From NCBI GenBank assembly GCA_934402375.1, contig CAKRUB010000007.1, forward strand, positions 38,330 to 102,329: a stretch of DNA of 64,000 nucleotides. The letters run 5' to 3'. Below, in pieces: positions 52,446 to 62,013 of this stretch. The position numbers were made by a program, and so were the translations under genes. This DNA is from an uncultured Acetatifactor sp. GTDB taxonomy: Bacteria; Bacillota; Clostridia; Lachnospirales; Lachnospiraceae. Numbering within the stretch: the first letter of the stretch is position 1; each line of letters opens with the position of its first letter. The notes beneath the pieces are model-generated. The model was not told the DNA's origin. It made no database searches and was given only the letters and a program-made list of their open reading frames with translations.

Positions 52446-52949
52446 ATGGCATTGTTAGATGAATGGAAGAAAGTAGCTTATGATGAGTCGGTTGGACAGG
52501 CTCAGCTGCAGAAAATATGGGGTTCCTATTTCCAGACAGAGAAGGAAATTTACGCACAGCTCCTGAAGAATCCCGACGAGGTAGTAAAGGGAACGGTGAG
52601 AGAGCTTGCCGACAGATTCAAGGTTCCCGTTCTTACCATGACGGGATTCCTCGACGGCATCAATGACAGCTTAGTGGAGAAGAATCCGATCGAGGAGATG
52701 GAGGAGGACACAGAGGTCAATCTCGGCTTTGACAAGGCGCTGCTCTATAAGAACATGGTGGCGGCAGAGGCTGACTGGCTGTATAATCTGGAAGAGTGGA
52801 ACGACATTTTCGACGAGGAGACAAGAAAGGCTCTTTACAAGGAGCAGAAGTCCTCTACAACAATCGTAAAGGACGCAAAGATATATCCCAATGATCCCTG
52901 TCCTTGCGGAAGCGGCAAAAAATATAAGAAATGCTGCGGCAGAAAGTAA
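52446..52949 (+). CDS. SEC-C zinc-motif protein
   Basis: A 167-residue cytosolic protein. Residues 1-140 are helical ([40 protein letters not shown]) and the end is a SEC-C motif, [18 protein letters not shown], which binds zinc as in the C-terminus of SecA. In SecA this motif contacts SecB and the ribosome; in stand-alone proteins like this one the role is unknown. The ATG at 46 bp after the promoter follows AAGGTGGT; an in-frame ATG lies four codons upstream. A terminator follows. Confidence 0.85.
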   Translation: MALLDEWKKVAYDESVGQAQLQKIWGSYFQTEKEIYAQLLKNPDEVVKGTVRELADRFKVPVLTMTGFLDGINDSLVEKNPIEEMEEDTEVNLGFDKALLYKNMVAAEADWLYNLEEWNDIFDEETRKALYKEQKSSTTIVKDAKIYPNDPCPCGSGKKYKKCCGRK

Positions 52950-52964
52950 GCAGGAACCGGCTAC

Positions 52965-52997
52965 AAGGACTCTTTTTGACAAAAGAGTCCTGTTTTG
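52965..52997 (+). terminator. Terminator after the SEC-C gene
   Basis: AGGACTCTTTT-tgac-AAAAGAGTCCT is a perfect 11-bp stem followed by GTTTTG. Confidence 0.8.
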
Positions 52998-53018
52998 GTT
53001 TAGAAGGAGGTTATGCTC

Positions 53019-53636
53019 ATGAAGAAATTCTTTAAAGAGATGAAGTGGGATGCGTTGCTGACCGGAATTCTTTATATACTGCTGGGGCTTGTCGCGCTGA
53101 TCGTTCCGGAGACGATGCAGAAGGCGCTCGGTTATCTGCTTGGCGTGGTATTGATTGTGGCGGGTGCGGTATCCATGATCAGCTATCTTCTCAGGGACGC
53201 GCACCAGAGCTATTACCACAATGATTTTCTGCATGGTCTGATCGGCATCGTGGCGGGCATACTGGTACTGAATAAGATAGAGTTTATCATTGCCGCCATT
53301 CCCTTTATGCTGGGGGTGCTCGTGCTGATCAGCGGCTGCGGAAAGCTCCAGAATGTGATCGACATGAAGCGTATGGAATACGGAAACTGGATTGTTATGC
53401 TGATCTTTGCATTAGTCAATGTCGCGCTCGGTATTCTGCTGATGTGCAATCCTTTTCAGTGGGGCGTTCTGCTGTTCAGGATTCTTGGACTCGGTCTCGT
53501 CTTCAGCGGTGTGACGGACTGTGTTGTGACAGTTTATCTTGCGGCAAAGGTCAAGAGATATGTGCAGGAGCTGACTGCGGTTGACAGCACCTACACGGAG
53601 ATCGCAGGCTCTGCGGAGGAAAACAAGGACAACTGA
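53019..53636 (+). CDS. DUF308/HdeD-like membrane protein
   Basis: A 205-residue protein with six membrane segments in three pairs, the HdeD/DUF308 layout (LTGILYILLGLVALIVPETM, GYLLGVVLIVAGAVSMISYL, GLIGIVAGILVL, FMLGVLVLISGCGKL, WIVMLIFALVNVALGILLMC, LFRILGLGLVFSGVTDCVVT) and a polar C-terminal tail. In E. coli HdeD is linked to acid resistance; function in Firmicutes is unknown. GGAGG is too near the ATG at 53013 and suits the second ATG at 53019. It stands alone between two terminator/promoter units. Confidence 0.85.
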   Translation: MKKFFKEMKWDALLTGILYILLGLVALIVPETMQKALGYLLGVVLIVAGAVSMISYLLRDAHQSYYHNDFLHGLIGIVAGILVLNKIEFIIAAIPFMLGVLVLISGCGKLQNVIDMKRMEYGNWIVMLIFALVNVALGILLMCNPFQWGVLLFRILGLGLVFSGVTDCVVTVYLAAKVKRYVQELTAVDSTYTEIAGSAEENKDN

Positions 53637-53656
53637 GGATTGGGAAACAGGGCTTT

Positions 53657-53685
53657 TTGACAAGAAGAGCCTTAACATTTATAAT
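53657..53685 (+). promoter_or_regulatory. Consensus promoter of apt-relA
   Basis: TTGACA (53657-53662), exactly 17 bp, TATAAT (53680-53685): a perfect sigma-A consensus, 28 bp before the apt start. It implies strong constitutive expression. Confidence 0.88.
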
Positions 53686-53712
53686 AAAACACAAGAAAAG
53701 AGGATATAGGTT

Positions 53713-54237
53713 ATGAAGAAGCTGGAAGAATATGTAGTGAGTATACCTGATTTTCCCGAGAAGGGAATCATTTTCCGGGACGTGACAAGTGTATTACAGG
53801 ATGCGGATGGACTGCAGCTCGCAATCGACACTATGCAGGATAAGATCAAGGATCTTGATTACGATGTGGTCGTAGGACCGGAGTCCAGAGGGTTTATCTT
53901 CGGAACACCGATCGCTTATAACAATAAAAAGCCTTTTGTCCTGATCCGCAAGGCGGGGAAGCTTCCGAGGGAGACCGTGTCAACCTCCTATGATCTGGAA
54001 TATGGAAAGGCTACCATCGAGATGCACAAGGACAGCATCAAGCCCGGACAGAGGGTGCTGATCGTAGACGATCTGATCGCTACGGGCGGCACTACGGAGG
54101 CAATGATCAAGCTGATCGAGGAGCTTGGCGGCAAGGTTGTCGGCGTTGTGGTATTGATCGAGCTGGCAGGACTGAAGGGAAGAGAGAGACTGGCAGGCTA
54201 TCGTCTGGAGTCTGCAATCTGTTATTCCGGTAAGTAA
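53713..54237 (+). CDS. apt: Adenine phosphoribosyltransferase
   Basis: Salvages adenine to AMP with PRPP. The 174-residue protein has the family start (KKLEEYVVSIPDFPEKGIIF, RDVTSVLQDADGL), the loop VVGPESRGFIFG, KAGKLPRETVS and the PRPP motif VLIVDDLIATGGTTEAM. Length is typical. It is the first gene of the apt-relA unit common in Firmicutes; relA starts 46 bp later. Confidence 0.97.
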   Translation: MKKLEEYVVSIPDFPEKGIIFRDVTSVLQDADGLQLAIDTMQDKIKDLDYDVVVGPESRGFIFGTPIAYNNKKPFVLIRKAGKLPRETVSTSYDLEYGKATIEMHKDSIKPGQRVLIVDDLIATGGTTEAMIKLIEELGGKVVGVVVLIELAGLKGRERLAGYRLESAICYSGK

Positions 54238-54282
54238 ATTGACATAAGAACGTATAGCAGACAATGAGAGCGTGGGACAGCT

Positions 54283-56595
54283 ATGGCAGAGGAAAAGAAC
54301 GAGATTGTCTTTGAGGACGACAGAATAAGTGAATCCGAAGAATTCAGAAATCCCGATGACCTGTATCAGGAGCTTATTCAGCGTGTGCGGAAATACCATC
54401 CGAGCGACGATATTTCCATGATTGAGAAGGCATACCGGGCGGCGGCTGAGGCACATAAGAACCAGTTCAGGAAATCCGGTGAGCCCTATATCATCCATCC
54501 GCTGAATGTGGCGATCATACTGGCTGATCTGGAGCTGGATAAGGAGACCATCGTTGCGGGACTTTTGCATGACGTGGTCGAGGACACCGCCATGACGGAG
54601 GACGATCTGCGCCGGGAGTTCGGCGAGGATGTCGCTCTGCTCGTCGATGGTGTGACAAAGCTGGAGAAAATTCCGCTGTCCACGCCGGGTATGGACCAGT
54701 CCGATGAGAAGCTGGAGATGCAGGCGGAGAATCTGCGGAAGATGTTCCTTGCCATGGCAAAGGACATCCGTGTCATCATGATCAAGCTCGCCGACAGGCT
54801 GCACAACATGCGTACCCTGAAATACAAGACGCCGGAGAGCCAGCAGCGGATTGCCAGAGAGACGCTTGAAATTTATTGTCCGATCGCGCAGAGACTGGGC
54901 ATCAGCAAGATTAAAATTGAGCTGGATGATCTGTCGTTAAAATATCTGGAGCCGGATGTATATTATGATCTGGTAAACCAGATCGCCATGAGGAAGAGCG
55001 CCAGAGAGCAGTATATTCAGGGAATCGTTGACGAGGTCAGCGAACATATTGCCAAGGCGGGGATCAAGGCGAAGGTCGATGGCCGTGTAAAGCACTTTTT
55101 CAGTATTTATAAGAAGATGAAGAACCAGAATAAGACGCTCGACCAGATTTATGATCTGTTCGCCGTGCGTATTATCGTGGATACGGTGAAGGACTGCTAT
55201 GCCGCGCTCGGGGTGATCCATGAGATGTATAAGCCGATCCCGGGACGCTTTAAGGATTATATTGCAATGCCGAAGGCGAATATGTATCAGTCGCTGCACA
55301 CGACGCTGATCGGAAGCACCGGACAGCCCTTTGAGATACAGATCCGTACCTTTGAGATGCACAAGGCGGCTGAGTACGGTATCGCCGCGCACTGGAAATA
55401 CAAGGAGGCGTCCGACGGCAAGAAGGTCGAGGCGCAGGAAGAGGAAAAGCTGGTATGGCTGCGCCAGATCCTTGAGTGGCAGAGGGATATGTCGGATAAC
55501 AGGGAGTTTATGAACCTGTTAAAGAATGATCTCGACCTGTTCTCTGACAATGTATATTGTTTTACGCCTTCGGGTGAGGTAAAGAATCTGCCCGCAGGCT
55601 CCACGCCGATCGACTTTGCCTACAGCATTCATTCGGCGGTGGGAAACAAGATGGTCGGCGCCAGAGTCAACGGAAAGCTCGTGACAATAGATTATGAGAT
55701 CAAGAACGGCGACCGGATCGAAATTATCACCTCACAGAATTCCAAGGGGCCGAGCCGTGACTGGCTGAATATTGTCAAGAGCACGCAGGCGAAGAATAAG
55801 ATCAACCAATGGTTCAAGGCAGAATTGAAGGAGGACAATGTCGTCAAGGGAAAGGAATTATTGTCCACCTACTGCAAGACGAAATCAATTAATCTGCCGG
55901 AGCTGTTGAAGCCGGAATACATGGAGGCTGTAATGCACAAATACGGCTTCCGCGAGTGGGATGCCGTGCTGGCGGCAATCGGTCACGGCGCTCTGAAGGA
56001 GGGGCAGATTGCCTCGAGAATGCAGGAGCTTTACGACCGCGATCACCGGAAGGAGATGACGAACGAGGAGGTTCTTGCCAGCATTGCGGAGGCAGGCGCG
56101 GCAGCGAGTGCAAAGCCCGCCCAGATGAAGCCGAAGAGCGGTATTGTCGTAAAGGGCATTGCCGATCTCTCCGTGCGTTTCTCCAAGTGCTGTTCGCCGG
56201 TTCCGGGAGATGAGATTGTCGGCTTTGTCACAAGAGGACGCGGCATTTCCATCCACAGGACGGACTGCGTCAATATGATGAACCTGCCGGAGATAGAGAG
56301 GGCAAGGTTGATCGATGCGGAATGGCAGATGCCTGAAAATAAGGGCGAAGCGGAGAAATATGTAGCGGAAATCAAGATATTTGCAAACAACAGAAACGGT
56401 CTGCTGGCAGATATTTCCAAGGCGCTGACAGAGCGGAATATCAATATCCTTACAATGAATACCAGAACCAGCAAGCAGGGACTTGCGACGCTTCAGACGA
56501 CCTTTGAAATCGAAAGCAGGGAGGAACTGAACCGTGTGATAGAGAAGATCAGAGGCATCGAGAGCGTGATCGACATTGAGAGAACTACCGGTTAA
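54283..56595 (+). CDS. relA: Bifunctional (p)ppGpp synthetase/hydrolase
   Basis: The stringent-response enzyme of the Rel (RelA/SpoT) type, 770 residues. In order: HD hydrolase domain with the active-site motif VAGLLHDVVEDTAMT (about residue 90), synthetase domain (RVKHFFSIYKKMKNQNKTLD, YRLHTTLIG-type stretch YQSLHTTLIGSTGQPFEIQI), TGS domain (DNVYCFTPSGEVKNLPAGST), zinc-finger/helical part (FSKCCSPVPGDEIVGFVTRG) and a C-terminal ACT domain (IKIFANNRNGLLADISKALT). Both active sites look intact. The start is ATG 54283; the ribosome site is weak (GAGAGCGTGGG), so relA may depend on apt translation. The MBL gene follows after 31 bp. Confidence 0.97.
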   Translation: MAEEKNEIVFEDDRISESEEFRNPDDLYQELIQRVRKYHPSDDISMIEKAYRAAAEAHKNQFRKSGEPYIIHPLNVAIILADLELDKETIVAGLLHDVVEDTAMTEDDLRREFGEDVALLVDGVTKLEKIPLSTPGMDQSDEKLEMQAENLRKMFLAMAKDIRVIMIKLADRLHNMRTLKYKTPESQQRIARETLEIYCPIAQRLGISKIKIELDDLSLKYLEPDVYYDLVNQIAMRKSAREQYIQGIVDEVSEHIAKAGIKAKVDGRVKHFFSIYKKMKNQNKTLDQIYDLFAVRIIVDTVKDCYAALGVIHEMYKPIPGRFKDYIAMPKANMYQSLHTTLIGSTGQPFEIQIRTFEMHKAAEYGIAAHWKYKEASDGKKVEAQEEEKLVWLRQILEWQRDMSDNREFMNLLKNDLDLFSDNVYCFTPSGEVKNLPAGSTPIDFAYSIHSAVGNKMVGARVNGKLVTIDYEIKNGDRIEIITSQNSKGPSRDWLNIVKSTQAKNKINQWFKAELKEDNVVKGKELLSTYCKTKSINLPELLKPEYMEAVMHKYGFREWDAVLAAIGHGALKEGQIASRMQELYDRDHRKEMTNEEVLASIAEAGAAASAKPAQMKPKSGIVVKGIADLSVRFSKCCSPVPGDEIVGFVTRGRGISIHRTDCVNMMNLPEIERARLIDAEWQMPENKGEAEKYVAEIKIFANNRNGLLADISKALTERNINILTMNTRTSKQGLATLQTTFEIESREELNRVIEKIRGIESVIDIERTTG

Positions 56596-56626
56596 GGCAG
56601 CGGCTACCGGCAGAAGGGGAGAATGC

Positions 56627-57286
56627 ATGGCACAGATTAAGATTGGGAAGATGGTACTTGGCGTCTGCCAGACCAACTGTTATTTTTTATATCGTGAGGG
56701 CGGCGCGGAATGTATTGTCGTTGACCCCGCAGATCAGGGTGTAAACATCTTCAGGGCATTGCAGAAGAATGGCTTCCGCGTGGCGGGAATTCTGTTGACG
56801 CACGGTCATTTCGACCATATCTGGGGGCTGGACGAGCTCCGGGATGCGGCGAATGCAGCGTCGGATGAGGACGCAGAGCCGGTGAAGGCATATGCCTATG
56901 AGGCGGAGAGAGTGCTCCTGCAGGATGCGGACAAGAACGTATCGAGACAGGCGGGACGCCCCTGCACGACCTATGCGGATGTCTATGTGAAGGACGGACA
57001 GGAACTTACAATCGCCGGAATGACTTGTAAAGTAATTGCAACGCCGGGACATACGGCGGGAGGCTGCTGTTATTATTTCGAGGAGGCGGGTTTCCTTTTG
57101 TCGGGGGACACGCTGTTTGCGGAATCTGTCGGCAGAACGGATTTCCCGACAGGCAGCATGAGCACTCTGGTGCGCTCTGTCCGCGAAAAGTTGTTTGTTC
57201 TGCCGGATGATACGAAGGTATATCCGGGGCATGGCGAGAGCACGACGATCGGACATGAGAAGGAATATAATCCCTTTCTGGGATAA
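56627..57286 (+). CDS. MBL-fold metallo-hydrolase (glyoxalase II-like)
   Basis: A 219-residue metallo-beta-lactamase-fold hydrolase. Metal-binding motifs: LLTHGHFDHIWG (HxHxDH), PGHTAGG, LLSGDTLFAESVGRTDFPTG and YPGHGESTTIG. The layout is that of YcbL/glyoxalase II-like thioester hydrolases. Genes of this family usually stand between relA and hemZ in Clostridia. The ATG at 56627 is behind AAGGGGAGAA, 31 bp after relA. The true substrate is not known. Confidence 0.9.
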   Translation: MAQIKIGKMVLGVCQTNCYFLYREGGAECIVVDPADQGVNIFRALQKNGFRVAGILLTHGHFDHIWGLDELRDAANAASDEDAEPVKAYAYEAERVLLQDADKNVSRQAGRPCTTYADVYVKDGQELTIAGMTCKVIATPGHTAGGCCYYFEEAGFLLSGDTLFAESVGRTDFPTGSMSTLVRSVREKLFVLPDDTKVYPGHGESTTIGHEKEYNPFLG

Positions 57287-57311
57287 CTATCAGGGGAGGG
57301 GATTTTGTAAG

Positions 57312-58265
57312 GTGGAGGCAAAGAGCAGACAGGCTCATCTTGTGATGGATGAGGTGAGAAAGGTTATCGTCGGGAAGGACGACTGTATTGAGCGGGTGAC
57401 GGCGGCGATTCTGGCAAGGGGCAATGTCCTTCTGGAGGATGTCCCGGGAGTGGGAAAGACGGAGATGGCGATGGCATTTTCCAAGGCGTTCGGGCTGATT
57501 TCCAACCGTATTCAGTTTACACCGGATGTCATGCCTTCGGATATTACGGGCTTTTCCATGTACCGGAAGGAGACTGGGAAGTTTGAGTATCATCCCGGAG
57601 CAGTCATGTGTAATTTACTGTTGGCGGACGAAATCAACAGAACCTCACCGAAGACGCAGTCGGCGCTGCTTGAGGTCATGGAGGAGGGAAATGTCACAGT
57701 GGACGGTGTCACGCGACAGGTTCCGAAGCCGTTTATCGTACTGGCTACCCAGAATCCGGTGGGCTCCTACGGAACGCAGAGACTGCCGGAGGCGCAGCTG
57801 GACAGATTCCTGATCTGCCTTACAATGGGCTATCCTGCGGTGGAGGATGAGGTAGCGCTCCTGAAGCGGAGACACACGGAGAGACCTCTGGACTCCGTTG
57901 TACCGGTCGCTGACGGGAACGATTTACAGCGGATGCAGAAGGAAGCCGAGGAGGTTTATATCCACGATTCCATTTACCGCTATATGGTCATGCTTGCGGA
58001 TAAGACAAGGAAGCATCCCATGCTGGAGCTGGGTTTCAGCCCGAGAGGTACGCTTGCGCTGGGAAGGATGGCGCGTGCCTACGCCTATCTGAATGACCGG
58101 GAGTATGTTGTGCCGGGGGATGTCAAGCGGGCATTCGGGGATGTCGGGATTCACCGGATACGATTAAACCAGAAAGCGCGTCTGAACGGCAAAACGGCAA
58201 TGGATATTCTGGAAGAGATCTGCGGACAGGTTCGGGAACCTAAGCCCAGAGAAAAGTATAGGTGA
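57312..58265 (+). CDS. MoxR-family AAA ATPase
   Basis: A 317-residue AAA+ ATPase: Walker A LEDVPGVGKTEMAMAFSKAF, Walker B NLLLADEINRTSPKTQSALL, sensor 1 FIVLATQNPVGS and the C-terminal lid (LGFSPRGTLALGRMARAYAY). MoxR proteins act as chaperones for DUF58/vWA proteins, as in the neighbouring gene. I take the GTG at 57312, after AGGGGAGGGG, as start, which begins VEAKSRQAHLVMDEVRKVIV. The open frame overlaps the MBL gene upstream, and the ATG at 57342 is an alternative. It overlaps nothing downstream and is followed after one base by the DUF58 gene, so the three genes MoxR-DUF58-transglutaminase are one unit. Confidence 0.88.
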   Translation: MEAKSRQAHLVMDEVRKVIVGKDDCIERVTAAILARGNVLLEDVPGVGKTEMAMAFSKAFGLISNRIQFTPDVMPSDITGFSMYRKETGKFEYHPGAVMCNLLLADEINRTSPKTQSALLEVMEEGNVTVDGVTRQVPKPFIVLATQNPVGSYGTQRLPEAQLDRFLICLTMGYPAVEDEVALLKRRHTERPLDSVVPVADGNDLQRMQKEAEEVYIHDSIYRYMVMLADKTRKHPMLELGFSPRGTLALGRMARAYAYLNDREYVVPGDVKRAFGDVGIHRIRLNQKARLNGKTAMDILEEICGQVREPKPREKYR

Positions 58266-58266
58266 G

Positions 58267-59259
58267 ATGTTTAGAAGAAAATTGTTGTATCTTTTGATTC
58301 TGGCAGCAGGAATCTGGCTGTGTATGTTATATACCTTTCAGGGACTGAGACTGATGCTTGGTGTCTGGATTGCTGTGCCTCCTGTGTGTCTGGTATCCGT
58401 ATTGGTAAAGGCTTTTCAATGTAAGGTGGAACCGCAGGCTCCTGCGGTGTCTGTCACCAGAGGGCAGACGATCACATTTTCCATTAAGATAAAAAATCGC
58501 GGACTGCTTCCGCTGGCAGGTGTGCGGGCAGACATGCGCTGGCATTTCCGGGGAGCGAAGGATGTGCGTCAGCGGAGGTGGCTTCGGGGAATCAGTGGGC
58601 GCAGCCGCAGGAAGATAGAGTTCGAGTTTCAGACGACACACTGTGGACGTGTGGAGGCGACAGTGGCAAAGGCAAGGATGTATGACTGCCTTGGCCTTTT
58701 TTCTATGCCCTTGCGCAGAAGCGGAAGGGTTTCGATTCCGGTCATGCCGGTCTATGTTCCCATGGGTGAGACCGAGATGGAGAGGATCGTTGGTCTCCTC
58801 AATGCGCGGAGCAGCCGGGGAGACGGGGATCTGATCGTCAGGGAGTATCAGCCCGGGGACAGCGTGCGCAGCATCCACTGGAAGCTCATGGCGAAGTCGG
58901 AGAATCTTCAGGTGAAGGATCACGAGGCGGACAGGGATGTCAGGCTGTACCTGAATATGACGGAGGAAGTACTTGCGGATGCGGATAAGCGGGATGCATT
59001 TCTCGAGAGAGCGTGCACGGTCATGACCTTTTTTTCGGAGATTTCGGAGGAGGGCTTTCTGGTGTTCTGGAGAGGCGAGGGAATTTCGCAGGGCAGGAGG
59101 ATTACGACTGCGGAAGAGCTTCATTCCTGTCTGTCTGAGCTGATTGATGTCAGCAGAGTAGGTTTCGGGGAGGATGAGGATGCAATATGTAAGCAGGGCT
59201 TTCATCTGGAGGCTGACGGAAGACTGTATATAGGGGAGCTGTGCGTCGATGAAGACTAA
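58267..59259 (+). CDS. DUF58 protein
   Basis: A 330-residue membrane-anchored protein with two N-terminal hydrophobic segments (LYLLILAAGIWLCMLYTF; LGVWIAVPPVCLVSVLVKAF), a beta-sandwich region and the DUF58 motif REYQPGDSVRSIHWKLMAKS followed by a vWA-like domain. DUF58 proteins are clients or partners of MoxR ATPases in envelope assembly. It starts 1 bp after moxR and overlaps the transglutaminase gene by 11 bp. Confidence 0.9.
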   Translation: MFRRKLLYLLILAAGIWLCMLYTFQGLRLMLGVWIAVPPVCLVSVLVKAFQCKVEPQAPAVSVTRGQTITFSIKIKNRGLLPLAGVRADMRWHFRGAKDVRQRRWLRGISGRSRRKIEFEFQTTHCGRVEATVAKARMYDCLGLFSMPLRRSGRVSIPVMPVYVPMGETEMERIVGLLNARSSRGDGDLIVREYQPGDSVRSIHWKLMAKSENLQVKDHEADRDVRLYLNMTEEVLADADKRDAFLERACTVMTFFSEISEEGFLVFWRGEGISQGRRITTAEELHSCLSELIDVSRVGFGEDEDAICKQGFHLEADGRLYIGELCVDED

Positions 59260-61846
59260 GGGAAATCTTCTGTTTTGCATATTGCTGCTGTTCCTGAACG
59301 CATTCGGAGTTGCGAAGGCGATGGTCGATGCGCTGGGAATCGGAGAGCTCTGCTACACCAATCCCGCGACACTGCCCGGCGGAATTGCGGTGGTGAGTGT
59401 CCTGTGCGCTCTATTCTGGATGAAAACAGACAGAAGGCATATGCTGATCAGGACAGGTGTTGCGGCGGGAGTTTATCTGGCGGTGATTCTGCGCTCTTAT
59501 CGCCAGATGTCGGAGAGCCTTGCATGGGCTTTGCAGGATGCGGTGTCAGTGCTCAATCAACGGCTCGGCATCCAGCTGACTTGGGAGTTCGGAGTGGAGG
59601 CAGAAGAGCTTTCCCTGCAGGGAACGGCGGAGCTGAGCTTTCTGTTTCTTCTAGTTCCCTTTTTTCTCCTGCTGGGGTATGGAGTGGTGAGAGCGCGGGT
59701 GCTCGCGGTGGTTCTTGTACACGCGCTTTGGTTTGCGGCGGCATGCGGGATGGATCGGTTCCCGACGGACGGTGTCGTCGGTCTGTGCATTGTCGGGCTC
59801 ACGGCGGCAGTGATTAAGAGTGCACACAGAGATGACGAGAGGGCGGCACGGTGGGCAGTGCTGTTCGGGACAGTGGTGATGCTGGTGCTTGTCCTCTGGA
59901 TGGAGCGCTTCATTCTGCCGGTGTTCGATGAAAAATATGAGGAGATAAAGGAGTTCAGGGTTAATTTATATTACAGGGTAAATGACGAATGGATTCCGCA
60001 GGTCAGATATGAGATTCACAATTTTGGCAAAGGGAGCGTCGATGTAAACGGCAGGCTGAAAAGGGACAAAATACCGGAGTATACAGGGGAGCCTGTGTAC
60101 CGTGTGACAACAGACACGATGCCACAGACGGCTGTTTACTTAAGAGGCTTTATTGGAAAGGATTATGCCGGAGACGAGTGGAAGGCTGCGGGGGATGCGG
60201 GTTTTAAGCGTTTCTACAGGGAGCAGGGGATGAAACTGCCGGAGAGCGGCAGAGAGCTTGTCAATCTGGTGTATGAGGCATTCGGACAGAGTGAGGAGGG
60301 CATTATACGGATTGAGGAGCTCGCCGGAAAGGGCAGCTACAGCCTTTACCCATACGGGGCTGAAATGACACAAAAGGATCGTGTGCGCTGGGACGGAAGC
60401 GCCAGACGCAGAGGCAGCAGCTATGAGTTTTCCTACCACGCGCCGGACAGCAGCTTTGCCGCGACCGGGATTACCGAAGAGTCGGTGGAGCTGGAAAGGA
60501 ATTACCGCAGCTATGTCTATGAGAGCTTTCTGGACTATCCCGCAGAGCAGCTTCCGGAGCTTACGGAATTTCTCGAAGATTCAGGCTTCCGGCAGGGCGA
60601 CTTATATGACAGTGTCTATGATGTCCTGACTTATTTACAGAAAACGGCGACCTACAATCTCAGGGTGGAGAGTACACCCCGCGGGAAGGATTTTGTGGAG
60701 TATTTTCTCTTTGAGAGCCACGAGGGATATTGTGCGCACTTTGCCTCGGCGGCGGTATTGATGCTGCGGTATCTCGGTGTGCCTGCAAGATATGCGACGG
60801 GCTATTCCGTGTCGGCTTCGGAGTTTTCCGGCATGGCGGGAGGGGAATATATGGCGGTTGTCAGGGACCGGCAGGCACATGCATGGGTCGAGGTCTATCT
60901 GGATGGTGTCGGCTGGATTCCGGTGGAGGTCACACCGGGGGCGGAGGCTTTTCCGGATGATAATACCATGGAGCAGCTGGAGCTTACCGGGCAGCTCACC
61001 GACACCTTTGAGTCCATACCGGAGCCTCCGGCAGCGACGGAGGAACCTTTGCAGGAGCAGGAACTGACAGGTGCGGATGAACTGCCGGACGACACTGTCG
61101 GTGAGGAAACACAGCCACCCGATCCGACCGGAGAGATGCCGCAGAACGGTGCAGACGACGGAAGCGGCACGGCAGGGAGCGGAACTGATGGAGCAGGTGC
61201 GACAGGAAATGAAAACGGCGGAATAGGTGCAGCGGGAACCGGAAACAGCGGAACAGATGCGACAGGAACAGGAAACGGCGGAGCAGGCACGGCGGGGAAC
61301 GGAAACGGTGGAGCAGGCACGGCGGGGAACGGAAACGGTGGAGCAGGCGCCACGGGGAACGGAAACGGCGGAGCGGATGCTGCTGGCAGTGGAAATGTCG
61401 GAAACGGCATGACCGGAAATGCGGGCGGCGAAGCCGGTGTGCAGAAACCGCATTGGGAGCTGAGTCCGCAGGCCAAGGCGCTTATGAAAAAAGTATTTGG
61501 CACGATAGGCACGCTGCTCTTATGCAGTGCGGCGCTATGGCTGCTGCGGAAGGGCTGCTACTGGAGAATGTGTCGCGCGACGGACAGGAAGAAGGTATTT
61601 TTGTTCCGTCGGAATCTGGCGGTTCTGCTATGGATCTCCGGGCATCGGGGCAGGCTGACAGGGGAGAGCGAGGAAGCGAAGAGATACCGCGCGTGGATTG
61701 AGAAAAGCGGTTTCGGGGAGCACGGGCTCTCGAAGCAGGAGTTCAGGGATATGGTGAAGTTCAGCAGGGGGCTGGCGAAGGAGGAGTATGGGGCGCTTCC
61801 TGTGTATAAAAAGCCGCTGTATTGGTTTTTTGATATTTATAGGTAA
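59249..61846 (+). CDS. Transglutaminase-like membrane protein (TgpA type)
   Basis: An 865-residue protein: five or so N-terminal membrane segments (residues 5-220), a large outer domain with a transglutaminase core whose triad Cys, His and Asp lie in SHEGYCAHFASAAVLMLRYL, RQAHAWVEVYLDGVGW and the following strand, then an acidic Pro/Glu linker, a Gly/Asn-rich repeat region (about residues 640-720), one membrane segment (GTIGTLLLCSAALWLLRKGC) and a C-terminal cytosolic domain. Together with MoxR and DUF58 this is a common set thought to modify or assemble envelope proteins. The repeat region varies in length between strains in similar genes. Confidence 0.88.
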   Translation: MKTKGNLLFCILLLFLNAFGVAKAMVDALGIGELCYTNPATLPGGIAVVSVLCALFWMKTDRRHMLIRTGVAAGVYLAVILRSYRQMSESLAWALQDAVSVLNQRLGIQLTWEFGVEAEELSLQGTAELSFLFLLVPFFLLLGYGVVRARVLAVVLVHALWFAAACGMDRFPTDGVVGLCIVGLTAAVIKSAHRDDERAARWAVLFGTVVMLVLVLWMERFILPVFDEKYEEIKEFRVNLYYRVNDEWIPQVRYEIHNFGKGSVDVNGRLKRDKIPEYTGEPVYRVTTDTMPQTAVYLRGFIGKDYAGDEWKAAGDAGFKRFYREQGMKLPESGRELVNLVYEAFGQSEEGIIRIEELAGKGSYSLYPYGAEMTQKDRVRWDGSARRRGSSYEFSYHAPDSSFAATGITEESVELERNYRSYVYESFLDYPAEQLPELTEFLEDSGFRQGDLYDSVYDVLTYLQKTATYNLRVESTPRGKDFVEYFLFESHEGYCAHFASAAVLMLRYLGVPARYATGYSVSASEFSGMAGGEYMAVVRDRQAHAWVEVYLDGVGWIPVEVTPGAEAFPDDNTMEQLELTGQLTDTFESIPEPPAATEEPLQEQELTGADELPDDTVGEETQPPDPTGEMPQNGADDGSGTAGSGTDGAGATGNENGGIGAAGTGNSGTDATGTGNGGAGTAGNGNGGAGTAGNGNGGAGATGNGNGGADAAGSGNVGNGMTGNAGGEAGVQKPHWELSPQAKALMKKVFGTIGTLLLCSAALWLLRKGCYWRMCRATDRKKVFLFRRNLAVLLWISGHRGRLTGESEEAKRYRAWIEKSGFGEHGLSKQEFRDMVKFSRGLAKEEYGALPVYKKPLYWFFDIYR
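61180..61410 (+). repeat. 30-bp coding tandem repeats in the transglutaminase gene
   Basis: Successive units coding GNGNGGAGTA-like decapeptides (GGAAACGGTGGAGCAGGCAC units, 30-bp period). At least three nearly identical DNA copies at 61270-61365, with degenerate copies on both sides. It encodes a flexible outer-wall spacer. Confidence 0.8.
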
Positions 61847-61873
61847 TGGAGAGATTACATTTCCGCTAGTGAC

Positions 61874-62013
61874 GTTGCGCAGGATACACAGACCACCGCA
61901 GGCACGCTCTCGCTACCTTCCGCACGCAGCGGCACATAAGTCTCCATAGTACGGAGACTAAGCGCCGGCGGCTCCAGAGTGCGCTGCTTGTGGTCAGGTG
62001 CATCTTGCACAAC
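61874..62013 (+). repeat. Structured intergenic repeat, copy 2
   Basis: Starts GTTGCGCAGGATACAC and ends GTGCATCTTGCACAAC, the counterpart of 45977-46117. The internal hairpin AGTCTCC-atagtac-GGAGACT is conserved with a changed loop. One base pair in the terminal arms changed from A-T (copy 1) to G-C (copy 2). It fills the 292-bp gap between the transglutaminase and hemZ genes. No credible protein frame. Confidence 0.8.
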
